The notes: generated by a model from the sequence alone, not told the origin. A DNA stretch of 64,000 bases from Bifidobacterium moukalabense DSM 27321 (GCF_000522505.1 NZ_AZMV01000007.1:887748-951747); one strand, 5' to 3'; counted from the stretch's first letter, positions 19,491 to 30,758 are shown. Made by a program: numbers and translations.

Positions 19491-21031
19491 ATGATTTCCG
19501 ATATAAAGACACTGTTGCGCAACACATGGGTCCGTCTGTGTGCGATGCTGATGATCGTCGCAGTCACGGCTACGGGCCTCGCGGCCACCGCCCCTGCCGC
19601 CCATGCCGCCGAGGTCGGCGATCCGGCGGCGACCAAGGGCAAGACATACAAGATCGGTACCGACACCACCTTCGCCCCGTTCGAATATCAGGAGAAGGGC
19701 AGAATGGTCGGCATCGACATGGAGCTGATCCGATCCATCGCCAAGAAGGAAGGCTTCAAGATTGAGATCCAGTCCCTCGGTTTCAATGCCGCGCTGCAGG
19801 CGTTGAGCTCGAATCAGGTGGACGTGGTCATCGCGGGCATGTCGATCACCGATGAACGCAAGGCGACCTACGATTTTTCCAACCCGTATTTCCAATCGGG
19901 CATTCAGATGGCCGTCGCCGCCAACAATGACGATATCAAGAGTTACAAGGACCTCAAGGGCAGAACCGTCGTGGCGAAGACCGGTTCCGAAGGTGAAACC
20001 TACGCCAAGGAACACGCCAAGGAATATGGCTACACCGTCACATCCGTCGACCAATCCTCGACCATGTACGAGATGGTCAAATCCGGCAACGCCGTCGCCG
20101 TGTTCGACGACTATCCGGTGCTCGCCTACGGTGTCTCGCAGAACAACGGCCTGAAGATCGTCACCCCGAAGGTGCCCCACGGCGAATATGGCATGGCCGT
20201 GAACAAAGGCAGGAACGCCGACCTGCTGGCGGCCATCGACGATGGTCTTTCCCAACTGATCTCCTCGGGAGAATACGAGACGATCATCGCGAAGTATCTC
20301 GGCGCCGATGGCGCCAAGGAACAGGTCAAGGCCATTTCCGGCATGGTCACCGACAACGGCGCCACCGAAACCGCCAAGGTCAAGGTCGGGTTCCTGGGAC
20401 TGGCCAGGCAGTCGTTGCCCGCGTTGATGATCGGCTTGAAGAACACGCTGCTCATCACCGTCATCTCGTTCGTCATCGCCCTGATCCTGGGCGTGGCCTT
20501 CGGCCTGATGCGCGTAGGGGAGAACAGGATCGTCTCCGGCATCTCCAAGGTGTACGTCGCCATCTTCCGTGGCACGCCGATTCTGGTGTGGGCGTTCTTC
20601 TTCTACTTCGGCGTACCGCAGCTGATAGGGCACAGCGTGAACATCTGGGTCGCCGGCGCGTTGACGCTGTCGCTCAATTCCGGCGCCTATCTGGCGGAAA
20701 TCGTGCGTGGTGCCATCCAGGCCGTCGATCCGGGGCAGATGGAGGGCGCCCGTTCCCTCGGTCTCAACCGCCGTCAATCCATGGCGCGTGTAATCCTGCC
20801 GCAGGCCAGCAAGATCGCCATGCCATCGGTCATCAACCAGCTGGTCATCATGATCAAGGATTCCTCGCTGCTGCTGGCCATCGGCTTCGGCGAACTGCTC
20901 TACCAGGCCCAGCAATTGTACGCGGCGAACTTCCGCGTCACCGAAACCCTGCTCCTGGTCGGCGTGATCTACTTCGTGGCCATCACCATTCTGACATGGC
21001 TGGCCAATATCGTCGATAGGAAGGTGAACCG

Positions 21032-21035
<4 letters not shown>
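19491..21035 (+). CDS. polar amino acid ABC transporter, fused binding protein and permease
   Basis: 514-residue fusion. A signal peptide ends near residue 39 (AAHA-AEV). A type-3 binding domain follows (about 48-270, [14 protein letters not shown] start), then a permease domain with about five TMs from residue 295 and the EAA loop [11 protein letters not shown]. The binding domain should face the outside and deliver a polar amino acid such as glutamine to the fused permease. The downstream ATPase overlaps by four bases (ATGA), giving a complete transporter from two polypeptides. The exact substrate is unresolved. Similar GlnP-type fusions occur in Gram-positive bacteria. Confidence 0.87.
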
Positions 21036-21826
<791 letters not shown>

Positions 21827-21852
21827 CGGCAGGTAATCTGCACGCGGAAGTC

Positions 21853-21889
21853 AGGCGAGCGCCCACGAGAATTCATCCTGCGTTCGCTT
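21853..21889 (+). terminator. possible terminator after glnQ-like gene
   Basis: A 10-bp stem with two G-U wobbles (21853-21862 with 21880-21889) and a 17-base loop. No T-tract follows, so it is weak. Confidence 0.4.
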
Positions 21890-21932
21890 GGCTCACCCCT
21901 GGCCGTTGCCTTGGGACAATAGCCTTGCCGGT

Positions 21933-22067
21933 ATGAACATCGGTGAGATCTGCCGGCGCTGTATCGAAGCGTTCACCAGTAGGGTACCGGCACGGGTGAC
22001 TTATGGGGTGATGGTCGTTTTGGTGGTCGTGGCGGTACTCGCCATCGAGCTGCCTCGGCTATGGTGA
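21933..22067 (+). CDS. candidate 44-residue single-TM small protein
   Basis: A short open frame in a 320-base stretch without a long gene. It encodes a charged N-terminus (RRCIEAF, PARVTY) and a hydrophobic run of 15-18 residues (VMVVLVVVAVLAIEL), as in a one-pass membrane peptide. The ribosome site is poor, so the call rests on the composition alone. Confidence 0.3.
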   Translation: MNIGEICRRCIEAFTSRVPARVTYGVMVVLVVVAVLAIELPRLW

Positions 22068-22146
22068 GGCAGCGTCATCTCACAATGCGGGCGCGATCCC
22101 GTAAGGAAACGGTGGGGGAAACAAAGGTTCCCTATACTTGCCGGCT

Positions 22147-22944
22147 ATGTCTGATATGAATGAAACCACAACGAGGCATCCACTGATGCCGGGGACCGGA
22201 AACGACGATCGTCCGCTCGTCGAGCTGACCCATGTCGAAAAGCACTATGGTGACCTGCATGTCCTGAAAGACATCAATCTCACTGTCAGGAAGGGTGAGG
22301 TGCTCGTCATCGTCGGACCGTCCGGTTCCGGCAAGTCCACGATGTGCCGCACCATCAACCGCCTGGAGACCATCGATTCGGGCGATATCCGCATCGACGG
22401 CAAACCGCTGCCTCAGGAGGGCAAGGAACTCGCCAATCTTCGTGCCGAGGTCGGCATGGTGTTCCAGTCGTTCAACCTGTTCGCCAACAAGACAATCCTC
22501 GAAAACGTGACGCTTGCGCCGATCAAGGTGCGGCACATGGACAAGAAGGCCGCCGAGGACCTCGCCATGGACCTGCTCGGCCGAGTGGGTGTGGCCTCCC
22601 AGGCATCCAAGATGCCCTCCCAGCTGTCCGGCGGTCAGCAGCAGCGCGTAGCCATCGCACGGGCGCTCGCCATGCGGCCGAAGGTCATGCTGTTCGACGA
22701 GCCGACCTCCGCGCTCGACCCGGAAATGGTCAACGAAGTGCTCGATGTCATGGTCGAACTTGCCCATGAAGGCATGACCATGCTGTGCGTGACCCACGAG
22801 ATGGGCTTCGCGCGCAAGGTGGCCGACAAGGTCGTATTCATGGCCGACGGCCAGATTCTCGAACAGAGCACGCCGGACGATTTCTTCGAAAATCCGAAGA
22901 CCGACCGTGCCAAGGACTTCCTGTCGAAGATCCTCACCCACTGA
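22147..22944 (+). CDS. gluA: glutamate-type ABC transporter ATPase
   Basis: ATPase of 265 residues. It has Walker [25 protein letters not shown], Walker [13 protein letters not shown], and the polar-amino-acid hallmark [16 protein letters not shown]. It begins the block ATPase, lipoprotein, permease, permease, the order of Corynebacterium gluABCD. The start is ambiguous: ATGs at 22147 and 22156, or TTG at 22138. A -10-like TATACT lies 8-14 bases before the first ATG with no ribosome site, so the message may be leaderless. Confidence 0.92.
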   Translation: MSDMNETTTRHPLMPGTGNDDRPLVELTHVEKHYGDLHVLKDINLTVRKGEVLVIVGPSGSGKSTMCRTINRLETIDSGDIRIDGKPLPQEGKELANLRAEVGMVFQSFNLFANKTILENVTLAPIKVRHMDKKAAEDLAMDLLGRVGVASQASKMPSQLSGGQQQRVAIARALAMRPKVMLFDEPTSALDPEMVNEVLDVMVELAHEGMTMLCVTHEMGFARKVADKVVFMADGQILEQSTPDDFFENPKTDRAKDFLSKILTH

Positions 22945-22976
22945 GCGACCCGGACACGCAGAAGAGGGATTTTTCA

Positions 22977-23819
22977 ATGACATCACTTTCAACCAGGGCG
23001 AAGCGTATGCTGCGCAGGGCCGCCGCGGCCATCTGCGCGCTCGCATGTGTGTTCGCCGTCTCCGCCTGCGGAGCGGACGATGCGGATGGTAAGGTCCGCA
23101 TAGGCATCAAATTCGATCAGCCCGGCCTGGGCTTCAAGAAGAACGGCACCTACGTCGGCTTCGACGTGGACGTGGCCAAGTACATCGCCAAGAAACTCGG
23201 TTACTCCGAAGACCAGATCGTATGGAAGGAGGCGCCTTCCAAGCAGCGTGAGGCCATGCTGCAGAACGGTGACGTCGACTTCATCGTGGCCACCTACTCC
23301 ATCACCGACGAACGCAAGAAGGTCGTCTCCTTCGCCGGACCGTATTTCGTGGCCGGTCAGGATCTGCTCGTTCGCAAGGACGAAACCTCCATCAAGGGGC
23401 CTGAAGACCTCAACGGCAAGCGGCTGTGCTCCGTGACCGGCTCCACCTCCGCCGTGACCGTCAAGGAGAAGTTCGCCAACGAGGTGCAGCTCATGGAGCA
23501 GCCCGGTTACGCCGAATGCGCGACCGCGTTGTTCTCCGGCATCGTCGACGCGGTGACCACCGACGACATCATTCTCGCAGGTCTGGCCTCCGCCTCACGC
23601 GGCCGGCTGCGTGTGGTCGGCAAGCCGTTCACCCAGGAATATTACGGTGTCGGCATCAAGAAGGGAGACACCCAACTGGCCACCAAGATCAACAACGCCA
23701 TCGCCGACATGATTCAGGACGGCTCCTGGAAGCGTGCCATCGCCGATAACACGAAGGGCACCTCCTATACGCCGAATGCCAAATACAATCCGCCGGAGCC
23801 GACTGAGGGGGAGAAGTAG
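22977..23819 (+). CDS. gluB: glutamate-type ABC transporter binding lipoprotein
   Basis: Type-3 solute-binding protein of 280 residues. A lipoprotein signal peptide ends at VSAC (lipid Cys near residue 31), after an Arg/Lys-rich start. The mature domain opens VRIGIKFDQPGLGF and has the typical TYSITDERKKVVSFAGPYF signature. The ATG has AAGAGGGA upstream. It sits 32 bases after the ATPase and two before the permease start. Glutamate is the likely substrate by family and gene order, not proven. Confidence 0.9.
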   Translation: MTSLSTRAKRMLRRAAAAICALACVFAVSACGADDADGKVRIGIKFDQPGLGFKKNGTYVGFDVDVAKYIAKKLGYSEDQIVWKEAPSKQREAMLQNGDVDFIVATYSITDERKKVVSFAGPYFVAGQDLLVRKDETSIKGPEDLNGKRLCSVTGSTSAVTVKEKFANEVQLMEQPGYAECATALFSGIVDAVTTDDIILAGLASASRGRLRVVGKPFTQEYYGVGIKKGDTQLATKINNAIADMIQDGSWKRAIADNTKGTSYTPNAKYNPPEPTEGEK

Positions 23820-23821
23820 CA

Positions 23822-24499
23822 ATGGAAGCGTTCATTTCGCTATTCAGCCAGTACAACGTACCGGCCGCCTTCCTGGTCAACATCGAGCTGACCCTGTGGT
23901 CGGCTCTGTTCTCCACGATTCTCGGTGTAATCCTGGTCATGATGCGCATCTCGCCGGTCTCCTCGCTGCGTGCCGTGGCGGGGGCCTACGTGGAACTGTT
24001 CAAGAACCTGCCGTTGACCATCATCATGGTGTTTATGGTGCTGGGCGCCTACGCACAGCTGAAACTCAGCTTCTCCGACACCTTCGCCACAAACTTCTTC
24101 TGGCTGGCCGTTACGGGTCTGAGCCTGTACACCGCGGCCTTCGTATGCGAATCGCTGCGCTCGGGCATCAACACCGTGCCGCTCGGGCAGGCCGAAGCAT
24201 CCCGTGCGCTGGGCCTGAGCTTCATGCAATCCGCCACGCAGATCATCCTTCCGCAGGCGTTCCGTGGCTCTGTGGCGCCTCTCGGCAACACGCTGATCGC
24301 ATTGCTGAAGAACTCCACCGTCGCGGCCGCCGCTTCCGTGGCCACCGAAACCTCATCCCTGATGAGCGAGATGATCGAGTACCGTTCCGACGTGATCGTT
24401 CCGATCTTCCTGATCTTCGCCTTCGGCTACGTGATTCTGATCATTCCGATCGGCATGCTCACGACGTACCTGTCCAACAAGCTCGCGGTGAGGAGGTGA
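23822..24499 (+). CDS. gluC: glutamate-type ABC transporter permease
   Basis: 225-residue inner-membrane permease with about five TM segments and an EAA loop (GQAEASRALGL) that docks the ATPase. Second of two permeases in the operon; the stop of the lipoprotein gene is two bases upstream. GGGGGAGAAG precedes the ATG. Confidence 0.9.
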   Translation: MEAFISLFSQYNVPAAFLVNIELTLWSALFSTILGVILVMMRISPVSSLRAVAGAYVELFKNLPLTIIMVFMVLGAYAQLKLSFSDTFATNFFWLAVTGLSLYTAAFVCESLRSGINTVPLGQAEASRALGLSFMQSATQIILPQAFRGSVAPLGNTLIALLKNSTVAAAASVATETSSLMSEMIEYRSDVIVPIFLIFAFGYVILIIPIGMLTTYLSNKLAVRR

Positions 24500-24505
24500 C
24501 GCACC

Positions 24506-25639
24506 ATGGCAAGCAATGAAAGCGCCGTACTGTTCGACCAGCCGGGCCCGAAGGGCCGCAAGACCATCCGTATCGTCAATTGGGTCGCGGGCATCGTCTT
24601 CGCAATCGTGCTCGTGCTGATCCTCATGCGTTTGCATAATCCGCCGGACGGCGAGAACCAGCTGAGCTGGGAACTGTGGAAGCCGGCCCTCGACGGTGAG
24701 GCATGGACCGATTTCTACCTGCCGGGTCTGTGGGCCACGGTTCGCGCCACCATACTCGCGGTGATCGGGGCGGTGGCGTTCGGTCTGGTCTTCGGCATCG
24801 GACGACTCCTGCCAAGCCTGATCATCCGTACCGTCTCCGGCGCCATCGTGGAATTCGCCCGCGCCGTGCCGGTGCTGCTGCTCATGATCTTCTTCTGGCG
24901 CTGGTTCGCCTTCGCGGGCCTGCCAAGCCCGGCCTACTGGGCGGTGGTGCTCGCGCTGGTGATCTACAACGGCTCCGTCGTGGCCGAGCTGGTACGTTCC
25001 GGTGTCGGCAACCTGCCGAACGGTCAGCGTGAGGCATCCCTTGCGCTGGGCCTGACCCGCACGCAGTCGCTTATGCAGATCGAAGTGCCGCAGGCCATCT
25101 ATGCCATGCTGCCGGCCGCCGTGACCCAGCTGGTCGTGGTACTGAAGGATACCGCCCTCGGCTCGATCATCATGTACACCGACCTGCTGCAGGAATCCCG
25201 TCGACTCGGCTCGATGTACTTCAACATCCTGCAGACTCTCGTGGTGGCCGCCGTCGTGTATTTCATCGCATGCTGGTTGCTGAGCCGACTGGCCGAATGG
25301 CTGCCGGAACGCATGCAGAGGCATACCGCCGCTCCCGCCGAGCCTGAGCCGGTCGCCCCGATCGCCATCATGGATCCGTCGAACGTGAACCAGATCGCCG
25401 TGGCCAAGGAGGGTGTGCCGCTGGGCGGTGCGCAGCGTCTGTACCACGTGCATCATCGTGGCACGAACGCGTCGATTCGCCATTGGCGTCAGACACGGTA
25501 CGACCAAGGCTATGACGAGACGCATCCGGAAAGCCAGATCAAGTTCGACAAGAACGGCAGGCCGCTTCGCGAGAACCCGTTCGGTGACCTACGCAAGGAA
25601 GGCAAGCCAAAGGGAGACAAGCCGAAGGGCAGCAAGTAA
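24506..25639 (+). CDS. gluD: glutamate-type ABC transporter permease with long C-terminal tail
   Basis: 377 residues. The membrane portion (about 20-275) has the EAA loop GQREASLALGL. A long hydrophilic tail follows (about 285-377), Pro-rich then highly charged, ending in repeats of Lys/Gly/Pro. The tail is not needed for the permease fold and may be a regulatory or docking region; similar extensions occur in actinobacterial GluD. AGGAGG overlaps the end of gluC. Ends the operon. Confidence 0.88.
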   Translation: MASNESAVLFDQPGPKGRKTIRIVNWVAGIVFAIVLVLILMRLHNPPDGENQLSWELWKPALDGEAWTDFYLPGLWATVRATILAVIGAVAFGLVFGIGRLLPSLIIRTVSGAIVEFARAVPVLLLMIFFWRWFAFAGLPSPAYWAVVLALVIYNGSVVAELVRSGVGNLPNGQREASLALGLTRTQSLMQIEVPQAIYAMLPAAVTQLVVVLKDTALGSIIMYTDLLQESRRLGSMYFNILQTLVVAAVVYFIACWLLSRLAEWLPERMQRHTAAPAEPEPVAPIAIMDPSNVNQIAVAKEGVPLGGAQRLYHVHHRGTNASIRHWRQTRYDQGYDETHPESQIKFDKNGRPLRENPFGDLRKEGKPKGDKPKGSK

Positions 25640-25645
25640 CACGCC

Positions 25646-25684
25646 ATGGCCGATTCTTTGGGGGTATCCCCGAGAATCGGCCAT
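25646..25684 (+). terminator. terminator after glu operon
   Basis: Perfect 12-bp stem (25646-25657 with 25673-25684). Its loop contains a further short GGGG/CCCC pairing. Confidence 0.65.
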
Positions 25685-25731
25685 TTGCGCCTACCATGGG
25701 AACCGTCAATCGTCAGGCAGGGAGGCTTGGG

Positions 25732-26727
25732 ATGGCGGATAAGGATGCGAAAAAGGGCGAGGCGAAGACCTCCGCGATCGCGAAAACACTGAACAAGGTG
25801 GAGGAACGGCTCGACTTGGGCGAGCGCTCCGATTCGGTGGCGGAAGGCCTGGCGAATGTGGCCAAGGCGAGCGAACTGCTGAGCTCGGTATGGACGTTGC
25901 CACCCGGGCAACTGCTGCGATTCCATCACGATACGGAGGTGGCCGACCTCGATGGCGATTCCACGCCGGGATTCGACGGCAACAAGGAGGATGCGGAACG
26001 GTTCATCGACATCAGTTCCTCGGAAATCGCACGATACCAACGATTGATGTATGCCAATGGCGTGAAGGGCTCGCGCAGGCGCCTGCTCATCGTGTTGCAG
26101 GGCATGGATGCCTCAGGTAAGGGCGGCATCGTGCGGCATGTGTTCAACCAAGGCGATCCGATGGGCATGCACTATCACGGTTTCGGGGCTCCCAAAGGCG
26201 AGGAGCTTGATCACGACTATCTGTGGCGCGTCAAACGTGAACTGCCGAAGAACGGTTGGATCTCCATCTTCGATCGATCCCAATATGAGGATATCGTCAT
26301 GCCGCGCATCTACCGCACCTATCCGGAGGAGGTATGGCGGGCCCGGTACGACGAAATCAACCGTTTCGAATCACAGCTGGTGGCCGACGGCTGCGCCATC
26401 ATCAAGATTTTCCTCGTGGTCAGCAAAGAGGAGCAGAAACGGCACTTCCTGAGCCGGCTGGACGATCCGACCAAATATTGGAAGTTCGATCCCAGCGACC
26501 TTGAAGCGCGCGAACGTTGGGACGACTATATGGAAGCCTGGCAGGAGGTGTTCGTGAAGACCAGCACCGAACAGGCGCCCTGGTATCTGGTGCCCGCCGA
26601 TAATCGCTGGTATTCCAGGGCTGTGGTCTCCGAACTGCTGCGCAATACGCTTAAGAACATGAACATGATCTGGCCGCCGCTTGAAGTCGACGCCGACGCG
26701 ATGCGACGTCGACTCAATGACATGTGA
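25732..26727 (+). CDS. polyphosphate kinase 2 family protein
   Basis: 331-residue PPK2-type phosphotransferase that transfers phosphate between polyphosphate and nucleotides. It carries the P-loop GMDASGKGG, a lid motif, DRSQYEDI, and the family stretch PWYLVPADNRWYSR near the end. The N-terminal 65 residues are poorly conserved. The ATG is preceded by GGGAGG; an upstream ATG lies inside the untranslated sequence. PPK2 members vary in direction and in nucleotide preference, so substrate is not assigned. It is a single-copy gene convergent with the helicase gene, only 12 bases away. Confidence 0.88.
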   Translation: MADKDAKKGEAKTSAIAKTLNKVEERLDLGERSDSVAEGLANVAKASELLSSVWTLPPGQLLRFHHDTEVADLDGDSTPGFDGNKEDAERFIDISSSEIARYQRLMYANGVKGSRRRLLIVLQGMDASGKGGIVRHVFNQGDPMGMHYHGFGAPKGEELDHDYLWRVKRELPKNGWISIFDRSQYEDIVMPRIYRTYPEEVWRARYDEINRFESQLVADGCAIIKIFLVVSKEEQKRHFLSRLDDPTKYWKFDPSDLEARERWDDYMEAWQEVFVKTSTEQAPWYLVPADNRWYSRAVVSELLRNTLKNMNMIWPPLEVDADAMRRRLNDM

Positions 26728-26739
26728 ATCGCATGGCGG

Positions 26740-29298
26740 TCAGTTGGTGACGGAATAGTCGAAGAACACGACCTCGCCGCTGGATTGCGTGGCGTCCAGA
26801 TCGACCACGCCGGTGATGGCCCAATCGTGGTCGCCGTCGGAATCGTCGATGATCTGGCGCACTTTCCAGCTGTGTTCGCTGTTCTCCTTGCTCTCGTCAA
26901 GGATGAACAGTTCGCCGCTGCGTGCCTTCGCGTCGATGTTCACATACTCGTGTTCGTCGTAGAAGTCGTCAAGCACGTCCTCCCACTCGTGCACGCCATA
27001 GCCCCAATCCTTGTCGAGGGCCCCCAATTCCTCGGGCTTGTCGAGATCCATAAGCTGCACTCGTCGGAACATGGCGTTGCGTATGAGCACGGTAAGACCG
27101 CGACGATCCTCGACCACGGCGTTCTTCGCGCCGGGGGCCGCCAGATTCGCGGCGGCTTCGGAGGTTGCGGCATCGGCACCCGCATTCTCCCATTCGTCGA
27201 CCAGACTCGAATCGATGGAACGCACCACCACGCGCAGCCATGAGATGATGTCGCGCAACTGCTCATCGCGTTTCTCCACCGGCACGGTGCGGGCCAGCGC
27301 ACGGTAGGCATCGGACAGGTAGCGCAACAACGTGCCCTCGGAACGGGCGATGGCATAGCGGGCGATGTAGCCGGTGAAATCGGAGGCCGTCTCGACCATG
27401 TCGCGCACCACCGACTTCGGGCTCAGCCAGTAGTCATTCGCCCACGGTACATCATGGCGGTATTCGTCGAACGCGGCCTGCAGCATGTCCTCCAGCGGCT
27501 TGGGGTAGGTGATCTCCTGCAGACGGTCCATGCGTTCGTCATAGTCGAGACCGTCCTCCTTCATGCGGGCCATCGCCTCGTCTCGTGCCTGACGCTCCTG
27601 CGCACGCAGCACCTGCTTGGGGTCTTCCAATGTGGCCTCCACCATGGAGATCACATCCAGCGCATACGTTTCAGACTCCGGGTCGAGCAGTTCCAGGGCG
27701 GCCAGCAGGAACGGGCTCAACGGCTGGTCGAGTGCGAAATCGTCCGGCACATCGACGGTCATGAAATAATCCCTGCCGCCGTCGTCACGATCCTCCGTCT
27801 CGATCACGTTCGTATCGAACAGGGTCTGGAAGATCTCGTCGGCGCGCGCATGCAGACGTTCCTTCTGCTCCTGGTTCTGCGCGGAGTCGTCGATAAGACG
27901 GTCCACGCGGTGGCGTGCGTCGCCGCCTTGCTCCACTTCGTTCAGCACCATCGAATGCGTGATCTTCATATGCGGCACCAATGTTTCCGGTGCGGCGTCG
28001 ATCAGCCTGTCGAACGTGTGCTCATTCCATGTCACGAAACCTTCCGGGGCCTTCTTGCGCTTGACTTTCTTGAGCTTCTTCGGATCGTTGCCGGCCTTGG
28101 CCAACGCCTTGGCGTTCTCGATCTCGAATTCAGGCCCCTCGGCGATGACCAGGCCTTCCGTGTCAAAACCCATACGGCCCGCACGACCTGCGATCTGATG
28201 GAATTCGCGGGCGCGCAGCCTGCGCATCTTCGTGCCGTCGAATTTGGTCAATGCCGTCAATACCACGGAATGGATCGGCACGTTGATGCCGACTCCCAGC
28301 GTATCCGTGCCGCAGATCACCGGCAACAGGCCCTGCTGGGCAAGCTGTTCGACCAAGCGGCGGTAGCGGGGGAGCATGCCGGCATGATGGATGCCGACAC
28401 CCGTGCGCAGCAGACGTTGCAGGATCTTGCCGAACGCGGTGGTGAACCTCGTACCCTTGATCGCCTCGGCGATGGCATTGCGCTGCTCCTTGCTGGACAC
28501 GCCCGTGCTCGACAGCGCGTTGGCGGTCTCCAGCGCCGCATCCTGGGAAAAATGCACGACATAGATCGGCGTCTCGCCTTTGCCGAACGCCAGTTCCACC
28601 GTCTTCTCCAACGGGTCGAGCGTGTACTCGTAGGTCAACGGCACCGGGCGGGGCGCATCGGCGATGATATCGACATCCGTGCCGGTCATGTCTTCCAGCT
28701 TGTCGGCGATCGCATCGACATTGCCAAGCGTGGCGCTCATCAGCAGAAACTGCGTATCAGGCAGGGTCAGCAACGGCACCTGCCAGGCCCAACCACGTTC
28801 GGGATCGCCATAGTAGTGGAACTCGTCCATCGCCACGCATCCGACATCGGCATGCCGACCCTCGCGCAACGCCTGGTTGGCGAGGATCTCGGCGGTGCAG
28901 CAGATGATCGGCGCATCCGCATTGATATGGGTGTCGCCGGTGATCATGCCGACGTACTCACGGCCGAACACCTCGACCAGATCGAAGAACTTCTCGGAGA
29001 CCAGCGCCTTGATCGGTGCCGTGTAGTAGGAACGCCGCCCCGTGCACAGGGCGGCGAAATGCATGCCGAGCGCCACCAGCGACTTGCCGGAACCGGTCGG
29101 AGTGTTGAGGATCACATGGTCGCCCGCCAGAAGATCCATGATCGCCTCCTCCTGATGCGGCCATGGCTCGACGCCTTTGACGTCAGCCACCCAACCGAAG
29201 AAACGCTCGTAGATCTCATCCGTGTCGATGTTGCGCCCGCCGTCGTCCCAACGCGGCGCCAACGCGCCCAGCGAGCCATAGTTCGTGTCGTCTGCCAT
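26740..29298 (-). CDS. DEAD/DEAH-box RNA helicase with DUF3516 domain
   Basis: 852-residue superfamily 2 helicase of the Ski2/Mtr4-like type. RecA-1 holds Walker A TPTGSGKS (motif I), MDEFHYY (motif II) and LLMSATLG (motif III). RecA-2 holds HHAGMLPRYRR, GTDTLGVGIN and motif VI QIAGRAGRMG. The C-terminal ~350 residues match DUF3516, found in actinobacterial members. The probable role is RNA remodelling; HelY-like proteins are longer. The start is the ATG at the end of the minus-strand frame, 84 bases from the divergent rarA start. Confidence 0.87.
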   Translation of the reverse strand: MADDTNYGSLGALAPRWDDGGRNIDTDEIYERFFGWVADVKGVEPWPHQEEAIMDLLAGDHVILNTPTGSGKSLVALGMHFAALCTGRRSYYTAPIKALVSEKFFDLVEVFGREYVGMITGDTHINADAPIICCTAEILANQALREGRHADVGCVAMDEFHYYGDPERGWAWQVPLLTLPDTQFLLMSATLGNVDAIADKLEDMTGTDVDIIADAPRPVPLTYEYTLDPLEKTVELAFGKGETPIYVVHFSQDAALETANALSSTGVSSKEQRNAIAEAIKGTRFTTAFGKILQRLLRTGVGIHHAGMLPRYRRLVEQLAQQGLLPVICGTDTLGVGINVPIHSVVLTALTKFDGTKMRRLRAREFHQIAGRAGRMGFDTEGLVIAEGPEFEIENAKALAKAGNDPKKLKKVKRKKAPEGFVTWNEHTFDRLIDAAPETLVPHMKITHSMVLNEVEQGGDARHRVDRLIDDSAQNQEQKERLHARADEIFQTLFDTNVIETEDRDDGGRDYFMTVDVPDDFALDQPLSPFLLAALELLDPESETYALDVISMVEATLEDPKQVLRAQERQARDEAMARMKEDGLDYDERMDRLQEITYPKPLEDMLQAAFDEYRHDVPWANDYWLSPKSVVRDMVETASDFTGYIARYAIARSEGTLLRYLSDAYRALARTVPVEKRDEQLRDIISWLRVVVRSIDSSLVDEWENAGADAATSEAAANLAAPGAKNAVVEDRRGLTVLIRNAMFRRVQLMDLDKPEELGALDKDWGYGVHEWEDVLDDFYDEHEYVNIDAKARSGELFILDESKENSEHSWKVRQIIDDSDGDHDWAITGVVDLDATQSSGEVVFFDYSVTN

Positions 29299-29382
29299 AG
29301 CTGCCAGTCTACCGACGGGTTGCGAACGCGCGTGTCGAACGTGTGTTCGAATTTCGTGTCACGGTGGAGTAGAATTGGCATC

Positions 29383-30758
29383 ATGACTGAGGATTTGTTC
29401 GGTGCGATGGAGGCGCCGGAGGAGATGACGAGACCGCTGGCCGTACGTATGCGCCCGTCAACGGTTGATGAGGTCGTCGGGCAGGATCGCGTGCTGGGGG
29501 AGGGCTCGCCATTGCGCAGGCTTGCGAATCCGGCGTCCAAGGGGTCCCTCACTGCGCCGAGCTCCATCATCCTGTTCGGTCCTCCAGGGGTGGGCAAGAC
29601 CACACTCGCCTACATCGTCGCCAAACAGTCCGGCCGCGTGTTCGAGGAGCTGTCGGCCGTGACCTCGGGCGTCAAAGACGTACGGGATGTGCTCGGGCGC
29701 GCACATGATCGACTGGTCACCGAAGGCAGGGAGACGGTGCTGTTCATCGACGAGGTGCACCGTTTCTCCAAATCGCAGCAGGATGCGTTGCTGCCAAGCG
29801 TGGAAAACCGTGATGTGACCTTCATCGCGGCGACCACCGAAAACCCGAGCTTCTCCGTCATCAAGCCGCTGCTGAGCCGGTCGGTTATCGTCAAGCTCGA
29901 ATCGCTGGAACCGGATGATCTCAAAATCCTCATCGAACGGGCCGTGAAAGACAATCGTGGGCTTAAAGATGAGGTGCGAATCAGCGACGAGGCCTCGGAT
30001 GAGATAATCCGTATGGCCGGTGGCGACGCGCGCAAGACGCTGACGATTCTCGAAGCCGCTGCCGGTGCGCTCACAGGGGACAAAGAACGTAAGAAGGGTG
30101 CGAAACGGCCGATCATCACTCCTGAGGTGGTGGCGAAGGTCATGGACGTAGCACCGTGCGTTACGACAAAGACGGAGACGACCATTACGACGTCATCTCC
30201 GCGTTCATCAAATCCATGCGCGGCTCCGACCCTGATGCCACCATGCACTACCTGGCACGTATGCTGCGTGCGGGTGAGGATCCACGCTTCATCGCCCGCC
30301 GCATCATGATCGCAGCCTCGGAAGAGGTCGGCATGGCCGCCCCGCAGATTCTGCAGGTCACCGTGGCCGCCGCGCAGGCCGTGGCCATGATCGGCATGCC
30401 GGAGGCGCGCATCATTCTGGCCGAGGCGGCGCTCGCCGTGGCGACCGCGCCGAAATCCAACGCCAGCTACAATGCCATCAACTCGGCGCTCGCCGACGTG
30501 GACGCGGGATTGATCGGACAGGTACCATTGCATCTGCGCAACGCACCGACCGCCCTGATGAAGAGCTGGGGTAACCACGAGGGGTACCGCTACGCGCACG
30601 ACTGGCCGGGCGCGGTGGCCCCGCAGCAGTACATGCCCGACGAGCTGCGGGGGCGGGAATACTACCATCCGAACGACCGCGGCTACGAGCATGAAGTCAA
30701 GCCGCGGCTTGAAAAGATCCGCCGGATCCTGCGCGGGGAGGACACGTCGGAGCGGTAG
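29383..30758 (+). pseudogene. rarA: rarA (mgsA) with a one-base frameshift
   Basis: Replication-associated recombination AAA+ ATPase in two frames. Frame 1 encodes the AAA domain: GPPGVGKTT, FIDEVHR, ATTENPSF. After EVVAKVMDVA it runs out of family sequence. The usual continuation, VRYDKDGDDHYDVISAFIKS, appears one frame over, from about 30156. Adding one base in GCACCG (30151-30156) restores one 458-residue protein, the normal length. So one A has probably been lost from GCAACCG. The rest, including the tetramerisation region and the C-terminus, is intact. It is a pseudogene, or a sequencing error, or rarely a programmed frameshift. Confidence 0.85.

Noticed and set aside
27454..29382. Long plus-strand frame running into the rarA frame, antisense to the helicase gene
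   Set aside because: It is the opposite strand of a well-supported helicase, and only its 3' part is real (rarA). The upstream part has no recognisable domains.
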